Assembly (NCBI GenBank): GCA_017407115.1
Contig: JAFQXD010000012.1
Location: 1 to 64,000 of the forward strand
Direction of reading: 5' to 3'
Source: Methanobrevibacter sp.
GTDB taxonomy: Archaea; Methanobacteriota; Methanobacteria; Methanobacteriales; Methanobacteriaceae
DNA length: 64,000 bases
The notes beneath the pieces were generated by a model that made no database searches, was not told where the DNA came from, and saw nothing but the letters and a program-made list of their open reading frames with translations. This document shows positions 57,688 through 64,000 of this stretch, in pieces; position 1 is the stretch's first letter, and each line of letters starts with the position of its first letter. The translations under genes were made by a program, and so were the position numbers.

Positions 57688-57899
57688 AAAGGATAAATTC
57701 ATACATTAAGTTAAAAGTTATTATAAAAGCCATAATTGTTCAAGAAAATAAAAGTCTTGAAAATCAGATTTCTATAATATATTTATCTATAACTATAATA
57801 ATATATAAACTTTTTCAAAAAACTAGATTTTTGAAACAAAAAGTAAAATTACAAAATTTTATTATAAAAAGTTGGGATCAAAAAAATGAAGAATTGGTT

Positions 57900-58079
57900 T
57901 TATAAACCAATCAATGAACCTAATAAAACTATAACAAAACCGATAACCCCAACGATTAAAACACCTATGGAAACCACTTTAGCCAGTTCCATGTATTCCT
58001 TGCCGTCAGGTTTTCTTGATACTTTCAATACTCTTTTACTGTCTTTTATAAATTTATCGAAACTTTCTTGTACGTTCAT
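57900..58079 (-). CDS. secE: Protein translocase subunit SecE (Sec61 gamma)
   Basis: 59 residues from ATG 58079. An amphipathic N-terminal helix (F-D-K-F-I-K-D-S-K-R-V-L-K-V-S-R-K-P) is followed by one membrane helix (V-S-I-G-V-L-I-V-G-V-I-G-F-V-I-V-L-L), the archaeal SecE plan. It clamps SecY in the membrane. Its position between ftsZ and spt5 is conserved in methanogens. Confidence 0.93.
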   Translation of the reverse strand: MNVQESFDKFIKDSKRVLKVSRKPDGKEYMELAKVVSIGVLIVGVIGFVIVLLGSLIGL

Positions 58080-58213
58080 TTGAATACCCAAAATAAAAAA
58101 ACTATGAAAAAATCATAATTTAATGAATTATAATAAAATAATAGTAATAAAATAATTTATAACTTAAACATTAATAAATGTTTGCATTTTTGAAAAAAAA
58201 ATAATAAATGGAA

Positions 58214-59350
58214 TTAGAAGATTCCATCAATGAAATCATCTAATTGATCATTAGCGGACTCTGATTCGGAAGCCTCATCAGCATAATCAATGTCCGGTTC
58301 ATTATTGATATCGTAGTTGCTTTTAATGCCTGAAACAACCACAGTGGTCCTGACCATGTTTTGGAGACTTTCATCGATTTGAGTACCCCAAATGATATTT
58401 GCCTCAGGATCGAGCTTGTCGGCAACAACCTGAACTATTTTTTCAGCTTCATGTAATGTTAAATCTGAACTTCCGGATATGTTTACCAAAGCGCCGGTAG
58501 CGTTGGAAATGTCGATATCCAACAATGGGCTGCTTAATGCTTCATGTACGGATTCCAAAGCTCTGTCGCCGGAATCGGATTCTCCCATACCAATCATAGC
58601 CATTCCTGAACCGCTCATAATGCTTCTGATATCTGCGAAGTCCAAACTTACAAGACCTTTTTTGGTAATCAGTTCGGTTATTCCTTTAACGGCTCTTCCG
58701 AGGATTTCATCGGAAACCATGAAAGCTTTGTTTAAAGGCAAGTTAGGTGCAACTTCCAATAATTTGTCATTAGGAATTACGATAACAGTGTCTGCAGCTT
58801 CCTGGAGTTTTTCCAAACCTTGTTCTGCATTTTCTCTTCTTTTAATTCCTTCAGCAGAAAATGGCATGGTAGCAACTGCAACAGTGAGAGCTCCTAATTT
58901 TTTAGCTATTTTAGCGATGATTGGAGCTGAACCGGTACCGGTTCCACCACCAAGACCACAGGTGACAAATACCATGTCTGCGCCTTCCAATTCATTTCTG
59001 ATTTCGTCTTCACTTTCTTCAGCGCATTCTTCACCGACTGTTGGTTCTCCACCTGCACCTAATCCTTTGGAAGTTTGTCTTCCTAAAAGGATTTTCTTAC
59101 TGGATTGACAGTAAAATAAATCTTGAGCATCGGTATTGACAGCGATTGTTGTTGCTCCTTCGATACCCATTTCGTTTAATCTTGAAATAGTGTTGTTTCC
59201 TGCTCCACCAGCACCAACAACAAATATATTAGTTCTAACACCTTGAATAATATTAATAAGATCTTCATCTATGTCTGAAGAGATTTTTTCGGGTGCTTTC
59301 TCTTCCATTCTTTGTTCAGATTCTTTGATTGCATCATCTATAAATTTCAC
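58214..59350 (-). CDS. ftsZ: Cell division protein FtsZ
   Basis: 378 residues. A 38-residue variable N-terminus is followed by [10 protein letters not shown] and the tubulin signature [10 protein letters not shown] near 127. N-T-D-A-Q-D-L binds the nucleotide and the C-terminal tail D-D-F-I-D-G-I-F would contact partner proteins. It polymerises with GTP at midcell. The gene is complete. Confidence 0.97.
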   Translation of the reverse strand: MKFIDDAIKESEQRMEEKAPEKISSDIDEDLINIIQGVRTNIFVVGAGGAGNNTISRLNEMGIEGATTIAVNTDAQDLFYCQSSKKILLGRQTSKGLGAGGEPTVGEECAEESEDEIRNELEGADMVFVTCGLGGGTGTGSAPIIAKIAKKLGALTVAVATMPFSAEGIKRRENAEQGLEKLQEAADTVIVIPNDKLLEVAPNLPLNKAFMVSDEILGRAVKGITELITKKGLVSLDFADIRSIMSGSGMAMIGMGESDSGDRALESVHEALSSPLLDIDISNATGALVNISGSSDLTLHEAEKIVQVVADKLDPEANIIWGTQIDESLQNMVRTTVVVSGIKSNYDINNEPDIDYADEASESESANDQLDDFIDGIF

Positions 59351-59471
59351 GAATTAACCCCACATTCTGCTATTAAAATTAATTGTTAAATATTTCTATC
59401 GTAACTATTATATAAATGCACCTACTATTTAAGCATTTAGAAATTATGTGCAATGTTGAAAAATATTAATT

Positions 59472-60044
59472 TTAGTCCCTAGGCATTGCAATAATTTCAT
59501 GGAACGTCATGTCAAATAAGTTTTTCGAATTGACAGGAGTCAAAATAACAGCAGTATCGACCCCGTGGGCCCTGCCTCCGATTGCAATTATCTCCTCACC
59601 GACTGGAATGAGTCCTGCATCCGCAGCCATGATGGATATTTCGGCTGCCACCTTGACGCCGTGGGAAAACATTCTGAGGGTATCGGCCACTACGTCCAAA
59701 GGAGAATATCCTCCATACTTATTGGTTACACCTCTTGCAGCTCCGCTGAATGCATGCAGGCCCTGAAATGTCTTGATTCCGACTTTTTCCAATTCCTCAA
59801 TCATTTCATCTGAAATGTCTGATTCGTTCTCGCCGCTGAATCCTACGTTGTGGGAAACGTTGACGATTGTAACTTCATCGCCGATAGCTTCATGAAGCTT
59901 TAAAGCTGACTGGCCGGTTGAAGAGGCTATCAAAACGTATTTGATGTTTTCAGCCACATCCAGCTTGTCCTTAACGGCCGCAATCAGTTCATCTGTATAA
60001 TCGTCACCTTGCTTGTCAAAATAGGTTATAAATTTCCTTGCCAT
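59472..60044 (-). CDS. Pyruvate kinase alpha/beta-domain-like protein
   Basis: 190 residues, corresponding only to the C-terminal allosteric-type domain of pyruvate kinase and not to the catalytic barrel: Y-V-L-I-A-S-S-T-G-Q-S-A-L-K-L, V-S-H-N-V-G-F, E-E-I-I-A-I-G-G-R-A-H-G-V-D-T-A. Stand-alone versions are common in archaea and their function is not established. It is divergent from the F420 ligase-like gene across 71 bp. Confidence 0.8.
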   Translation of the reverse strand: MARKFITYFDKQGDDYTDELIAAVKDKLDVAENIKYVLIASSTGQSALKLHEAIGDEVTIVNVSHNVGFSGENESDISDEMIEELEKVGIKTFQGLHAFSGAARGVTNKYGGYSPLDVVADTLRMFSHGVKVAAEISIMAADAGLIPVGEEIIAIGGRAHGVDTAVILTPVNSKNLFDMTFHEIIAMPRD

Positions 60045-60115
60045 GATTTCACCATCAATCTTATAAACTAATTTATGTTATATATAATATAATTAATTTT
60101 TTATTTGAGATTTTT

Positions 60116-60970
60116 ATGAGCAATTTAGAAAACATCAAGCACGTAACCAACGGAGAATATATTGTAATTCCAATCGAAACCGGCTACATCAAGCCGAATG
60201 ATGATTTGAGTGCCATCACAGAACCTGCAAAGGAACTGATGCAGGACGGAGACTATCTGGTGATAGCCGAAACGCCGATTTCTGTTTCACAAAACAGGCT
60301 GGTGGATGAGTCAAAATACACACCGTCGCTAAGCGCAAAGTTTCTTACAACCGTCTGGAGCAAGTACCTGTGGGGATATGTTTTCGGACCACTTCTCGGA
60401 ATCAAGGAAAGGACAATCAAAAACCTAAGAAAACTTCCAAAAGAGACAAATGCCCACAAGGAGGTTGTTCTCCAGCTCTACGGATGGAAGCATGCCTTGA
60501 AACCTGCTTCTGAAGCCGGAATCGATTTAAGCAATGCTCCCGGAACATTCGTCTCACTTCTTCCTGAAAATCCCGAGAAGGTCGCAAAGGAAATCAAGGC
60601 AGAAATCGGCAAAGACGTCTGCGTGATGATTATAGACACCGACGCCACATACATGAAAAACGGCAAGTATTTCACAGGCCTTCCGATAGCAATAGAAGGC
60701 ATCGATGCGGACAACGGGTTTTTCGGATATGTTAAAGGACAATTATGCGAGAACATGGGATCAACACCTCTTGGATGCAGCGAAAAGATGAGCGTGGAAC
60801 ATGCCCTTAAAATGGCCAATATAGCCGAGGACTATCAGAAATCACTTTCAACTGAAATGAAAACCATCCACAGTGTTAAAGCGGTGCTCGGCACTGAAAT
60901 CGATGAGGTCACAGTTGAGGCCCTCGATTCGATAACACATACCCCGGCCGTCATCATCAGAAAACGATAA
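60116..60970 (+). CDS. Coenzyme F420-0:L-glutamate ligase-like protein
   Basis: 284 residues. I-P-I-E-T-G-Y-I-K-P-N-D-D-L near the N-terminus and V-C-V-M-I-I-D-T-D-A-T-Y near 165 recall CofE, which adds glutamates to F420. The sequence differs from typical CofE in length and in the S-Q-N-R-L / S-L-S-A-K-F-L-T segment, so it may be a paralogue with another acceptor. It is monocistronic. Confidence 0.6.
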   Translation: MSNLENIKHVTNGEYIVIPIETGYIKPNDDLSAITEPAKELMQDGDYLVIAETPISVSQNRLVDESKYTPSLSAKFLTTVWSKYLWGYVFGPLLGIKERTIKNLRKLPKETNAHKEVVLQLYGWKHALKPASEAGIDLSNAPGTFVSLLPENPEKVAKEIKAEIGKDVCVMIIDTDATYMKNGKYFTGLPIAIEGIDADNGFFGYVKGQLCENMGSTPLGCSEKMSVEHALKMANIAEDYQKSLSTEMKTIHSVKAVLGTEIDEVTVEALDSITHTPAVIIRKR

Positions 60971-61097
60971 TATAGTCAAACTTTTATAATAAAAAAAACA
61001 AAACTAAACATTAATATTAAACTTATCATAATTTATTTTAATTTTTCATTTTCAAAAGAAACTATGATAACCAGTAAAATCAATTAGGGGAAATTAA

Positions 61098-61616
61098 ATG
61101 ATAAATGATCCATTAGTAAAGACTTTATTAATCAATATTGTTGAAGATGAAAGCAATTTGCCGATTGTTGAAGCATTGATTGACGGCGTTGAAACCGATG
61201 AGGAAATTGCCAAAAAAACAGATATCAAATTAAATATCGTTAGAAAAATACTTTACAAACTTTATGACATGGGATTGGCAAGTTATAAAAGAAGTAAAGA
61301 CCCTGAAACCCAATGGTTTACATATTCATGGAAATTTGAAAAGGATGAAGTCATAAACCGCATCAAAAAGGATTCAGAACAGTACTTGAAAATGCTCAAT
61401 GACGAACTGGAAAGGGAAGAAAACAATATGTTTTTCATATGCCCACAGGGCCATGTAAGACTTGATTTTGATGACGCTTCCGATTATGAATTCTTATGTC
61501 CTGTCTGTATGGAAGAGCTGGAATTCCAGGACAATTCCGCTAACATTAAACAAATCAAAGAAGACCTGAAAATGGTCGAAAGTAATTTTAATTCCTTTAA
61601 TGAAAAAAACCAATAG
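61098..61616 (+). CDS. tfe: Transcription initiation factor TFE alpha
   Basis: 172 residues. The winged helix (residues ~1-90: P-I-V-E-A-L-I-D-G-V-E-T-D-E-E-I-A-K-K-T) is followed by a charged linker and a zinc ribbon near 112-145. In the ribbon the first half is F-I-C-P-Q-G-H-V-R and the second F-L-C-P-V-C, so one of the usual four Cys is replaced, with His as the probable ligand. It stabilises the open promoter complex. GGGGAAATTAA precedes ATG 61098; the next two genes follow closely, forming an operon. Confidence 0.93.
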   Translation: MINDPLVKTLLINIVEDESNLPIVEALIDGVETDEEIAKKTDIKLNIVRKILYKLYDMGLASYKRSKDPETQWFTYSWKFEKDEVINRIKKDSEQYLKMLNDELEREENNMFFICPQGHVRLDFDDASDYEFLCPVCMEELEFQDNSANIKQIKEDLKMVESNFNSFNEKNQ

Positions 61617-61621
61617 ATAAA

Positions 61622-62113
61622 ATGGAACTGGAATTACTCAGAAAGGAAAACACTCCTGAAAATGTTATCGAACATTGCATAGCGGTTTGCAGAAAGGCTA
61701 TGAAAATAGCTTCTAATTTTAAGGAGGCAGACCGTGATTTGATTCGAAAAGGCGCCCTTCTGCATGATATCGGAAGGTCCAAAACCCACGGCATCACCCA
61801 TGCAATCGAAGGCGTTGAGATTGCAAGAAAATACGGATATGCTGATGACGTGCTAAATATCATTGAAAGGCATATCGGTGCGGGAATCACAAAAGAGGAA
61901 GCAAAGGCATTGGGACTTCCCGAAAAGTCATATGTCCCACAGACCCTTGAAGAAAAGATTGTTGCCCATGCGGACAATCTGACAAGCGGAAGTGAGGAAG
62001 TTGACATTGATTTTGTAATAGAAAAATGGAGAAGGCAAATACCTGAGCCTGACGATAACATTGAAAGATTAATCAAACTGGATAACGAATTAATAAAAGC
62101 TTTTGAGGAATGA
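61622..62113 (+). CDS. HD-domain phosphohydrolase (TIGR00295-type)
   Basis: 163 residues. The metal-binding H ... H-D ... D pattern is visible: E-H-C-I-A-V, L-L-H-D-I-G-R-S-K near 52, E-R-H-I-G-A-G-I near 85 and A-H-A-D-N-L near 120. It is a small archaeal HD hydrolase of unknown substrate, 5 bp after tfe and overlapping or touching the next gene. Confidence 0.85.
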   Translation: MELELLRKENTPENVIEHCIAVCRKAMKIASNFKEADRDLIRKGALLHDIGRSKTHGITHAIEGVEIARKYGYADDVLNIIERHIGAGITKEEAKALGLPEKSYVPQTLEEKIVAHADNLTSGSEEVDIDFVIEKWRRQIPEPDDNIERLIKLDNELIKAFEE

Positions 62114-62115
62114 AA

Positions 62116-63024
62116 ATGAAAGTGATATGCTCAAGTGAAGAATCCCTGTACCGTCCCGAAGCGGTGAGATGGAGACAGAGAATGGAAATGATGGAACCTT
62201 TTGGAGATACTGTAGTTTTATTGCCGTGCAGCATGAAAAAACCCTATTCCAACTCAAAATCACACCAGCAGTTTAGAAAGCTGACAAGGTCATACCAGGA
62301 GCTTATCGTAACCTCCCCATTCGGGATTTGTCCAAGAGAACTTGAAAACACCTTTCCGATTCAGTCCTATGACGTCAGCACAACCGGAAAATGGTCTGAA
62401 GATGAAATTGAAGAGACCGGAAAGCTGATTGAAAAATACACAAAAGGAAAGGAGATTGTAGCAAATCTCGCAGGAGGATACCTCCAATCAGCAGAGGCTT
62501 ATCTTGATGATTTTACCAATGTCTGTGTTGATGACAGGCCAACATCACCGCAATCCCTTTATAATTTAAGGATGGAGCTTAAAAACCATAAAAAAATCAA
62601 CAGAAGGGAAAAGACCTTGCATGAGTTAAGGTCAATTGCAAAATACCAGTTCGGCGAAAATGCGGACAAGTTCATTCCCGACAATGTCAAAACCAAGGGA
62701 ATGTATCACAAAAAAATCCTATCCAATGGAACCCAGCTGGCAATGCTCAATAAGGATTATGGAATGTATCGCTTAAACTTGCCTGGCGGTGAAATCCTGA
62801 AGGATTTGGGCATCCATATTGTAAATATCGATTTTGATTTGACAACAAACACCGTTTTTGCACCTGGAATCGACAAGGCAGACCACAACATCATTCCTAA
62901 CGACGAAGTCGTTGTGGTTAAGGACGATACCGTTGTTGGAGTCGGCAAGGCCGTTATGACAGGCCGTGAAATGGAGGAATGCAATAATGGTATAGGCGTC
63001 AAACTGAAGCACAGAGTAAAATAA
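62116..63024 (+). CDS. arcS: Archaeosine synthase (ArcS)-like, short form with PUA domain
   Basis: 302 residues from ATG 62116 (GAGGAATG spacing; ATG 62110 is possible). The ArcS signature P-C-S-M-K-K-P-Y-S-N-S-K-S-H lies near 38-51 and a PUA domain (V-F-A-P-G-I-D-K-A-D ... D-E-V-V-V-V-K) is C-terminal. The TGT-like N-terminal region of full-length ArcS is absent, so it is either a split version with the other part elsewhere or a paralogue. ArcS converts preQ0-modified tRNA to archaeosine. It ends the tfe operon. Confidence 0.75.
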   Translation: MKVICSSEESLYRPEAVRWRQRMEMMEPFGDTVVLLPCSMKKPYSNSKSHQQFRKLTRSYQELIVTSPFGICPRELENTFPIQSYDVSTTGKWSEDEIEETGKLIEKYTKGKEIVANLAGGYLQSAEAYLDDFTNVCVDDRPTSPQSLYNLRMELKNHKKINRREKTLHELRSIAKYQFGENADKFIPDNVKTKGMYHKKILSNGTQLAMLNKDYGMYRLNLPGGEILKDLGIHIVNIDFDLTTNTVFAPGIDKADHNIIPNDEVVVVKDDTVVGVGKAVMTGREMEECNNGIGVKLKHRVK

Positions 63025-63077
63025 TTTATATACCATTAGTTTAAAAGTTATATGTACCAAAAATTAGGAGACTATTT

Positions 63078-63362
63078 ATGTCAGAAGATTTAGTGAATGA
63101 TATTAAAGATGCAGTTTCTGTAATTAACGACCCACACATGGGAGTAAGTATTGTAGAAATGGGCATTGTACAAAACATTACTGTAGACGGAGATCAAGCT
63201 GAAATTATCATTAAACCAACCAACCCTGGTTGTATGAGTATCACACGTATTGCTGCTGATGCTAAAATCAAAGCAGAAAGTGTTGAAGGTATTGATAATG
63301 CAAAAATCATCGTTGAAGGACATGCTATGGCAGACTCCATTAACGAAATGATTAATAGATAA
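63078..63362 (+). CDS. DUF59/MIP18-family Fe-S assembly protein
   Basis: 94 residues with the family pattern V-I-N-D-P-H-M-G-V-S-I-V-E-M-G-I-V and K-P-T-N-P-G-C-M-S, whose Cys is the probable metal ligand. Related SufT/PaaD/MIP18 proteins help mature Fe-S proteins. TTAGGAGAC precedes ATG 63078. Confidence 0.88.
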   Translation: MSEDLVNDIKDAVSVINDPHMGVSIVEMGIVQNITVDGDQAEIIIKPTNPGCMSITRIAADAKIKAESVEGIDNAKIIVEGHAMADSINEMINR

Positions 63363-63436
63363 ATTTTTAAAAATCTTATATAATTCTATGTATAACCGAA
63401 AGTGTTATATATAGTAATTAATATAAGTATAAGTGT

Positions 63437-63452
63437 TGACAGTTAACTGTCA
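63437..63452. promoter_or_regulatory. Perfect palindrome just upstream of tRNA-Ile
   Basis: TGACAGTTAACTGTCA ends 12 bases before the mature tRNA 5' end, about 30 bp after a TATATA sequence (63405-63412). It sits where the tRNA leader starts, so it may be an operator or a leader hairpin. Confidence 0.45.
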
Positions 63453-63464
63453 CATGAATTTCAT

Positions 63465-63539
63465 AGGCTAGTGGCACAGCTTGGTTAGCGCGCTCGGCTG
63501 ATAACCGGGAGGTCATGGGTTCGAATCCCATCTAGCCTA
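63465..63539 (+). tRNA. tRNA-Ile (anticodon GAU)
   Basis: A 75-nt cloverleaf. The acceptor stem is AGGCTAG with CTAGCCT and discriminator A. The D arm contains GGTTAG. The anticodon stem CTCGG/CCGGG encloses loop CTGATAA with anticodon GAT. The T arm is ATGGG TTCGAAT CCCAT. CCA is not encoded and there is no intron. It reads AUC/AUU codons. Confidence 0.97.
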
Positions 63540-63686
63540 CTTCTAACTATTTTTTAAGACATTTTCATTATATTTGGCAACCCTATCTAAATTTTCGCGA
63601 ATTTTGAAAACTATTTTTTGCCAAATGAAAATCATTATATGTCACTTTGAACATAATATAACTTGAATGTACAAAAAGTAGGAATG

Positions 63687-64000
63687 ATGATTGAAATGTG
63701 GGAAAGAATCAATGAAAAGTTTAAAAAATATCCTGCACGCATGAGGGTTGCAGAAAAAATGATTGAATTGGGCCTCTCCATCAGCGAGGACGGCAAAATA
63801 TACTGCGAAAACTTAAAGATAAGCGACAAGGCTCTTGCAACAGCCGCTGAAGTTGACAGAAGAGCAATAAAGTCAACCATAGAAATAATACAGGAAGACG
63901 AAGAACTCAACAACTTATTCTCAAATATCATTCCTGCCGGAACACTTCTAAAAAACATTGCAAAAAATCTGGAATTGGGAGTCATTGAAATAGAAGTGGG
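63687..64000 (+). CDS. Unrecognised regulator-like protein (partial, runs off the window)
   Basis: An open plus-strand frame starts at ATG 63687 (or 63684/63696; TAGGA lies just upstream) and runs to the window end, about 104 residues: W-E-R-I-N-E-K-F-K-K-Y-P-A-R-M-R-V-A, I-S-D-K-A-L-A-T-A-A-E-V-D-R-R-A-I-K-S-T, I-P-A-G-T-L-L-K-N-I-A. The helix-turn-helix-like middle and P-A-R-x-x-V-A opening recall archaeal HTH-ACT amino-acid regulators, but the ACT part would lie beyond the window. The long opposite-strand frame here is its shadow. Confidence 0.55.
   Translation, partial: MIEMWERINEKFKKYPARMRVAEKMIELGLSISEDGKIYCENLKISDKALATAAEVDRRAIKSTIEIIQEDEELNNLFSNIIPAGTLLKNIAKNLELGVIEIEV

Noticed and set aside
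63635..63985. A 116-codon minus-strand frame at the window end
   Set aside because: The plus strand encodes a better protein with an RBS and helix-turn-helix-like composition; the minus frame is a low-complexity shadow.

Overview
The window looks like a chromosomal segment of a gut-type methanogenic archaeon of the Methanobacteriales, most like Methanobrevibacter. The reasons are: strongly AT-rich DNA; archaeal informational genes (TFE, Spt5, the L11-L1-L10-L12 ribosomal block, archaeal-type AlaRS, SecE, a tRNA-Ile without encoded CCA); methanogen-typical genes (a methanogenesis-marker-8 homologue, two DUF2115 genes, an F420 glutamate-ligase-like gene, an archaeosine-synthase-like gene); GGTGAT-type ribosome binding sites; and TATA boxes.

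Layout. (1) 1-2.2 kb: two IS elements of one family inserted into one copy of an intergenic repeat. (2) 2.2-37.7 kb: a redox/stress accessory island. Eight HxlR-type regulators and one MarR are interleaved with flavin- and NAD(P)H-dependent enzymes: two old-yellow-enzyme paralogues, a FrnE-like DsbA protein, three FMN-reductase/flavodoxin-fold proteins, three PNPOx-fold proteins, a nitroreductase, two aldo/keto reductases, a flavin reductase and a quinone-reductase-like MDR. Several HxlR genes sit beside 16-bp dyad sites of at least two sequence classes. At 6.4-9.3 kb lies a probable RiPP cluster: a small peptide with seven ACGSD repeats, a radical SAM/SPASM protein, an MDR oxidoreductase and a PNPOx-ferredoxin fusion. 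The island also holds decaying genes: an IS-split TMEM175-like gene, a thioesterase and a DMT transporter each with TGA at a probable Trp codon, an orphan phage portal gene and a YdeI-like gene. (3) 37.8-44.3 kb: a DUF2115 pair, an IS4-like element, HEPN/nucleotidyltransferase and DUF4258/DUF2283 toxin-antitoxin-like pairs, dispersed ~50-nt repeats, and two tiny hydrophobic ORFs next to a terminator-like hairpin. (4) 44.3-54.2 kb: alaS, then a four-gene defence block (PLD-helicase-DUF3427, Nudix, DUF2357/DUF524 nuclease, McrB-like AAA). (5) 54.4-64 kb: conserved core, with ribosomal proteins, Spt5, SecE, FtsZ, TFE, ArcS-like, a DUF59 protein, tRNA-Ile(GAU) and the start of an unrecognised gene.

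An AT-rich intergenic repeat of ~170-280 bp occurs seven times (copies in regions 1, 2 and 3), always on the same strand and, where both neighbours can be read, at a junction of convergent genes. IS elements have landed in or beside three copies. The likely common theme of the island is sensing of thiol or electrophile stress by Cys-containing HxlR proteins that control flavoenzymes. This is inferred from gene content and operator-like sites and is not demonstrated.
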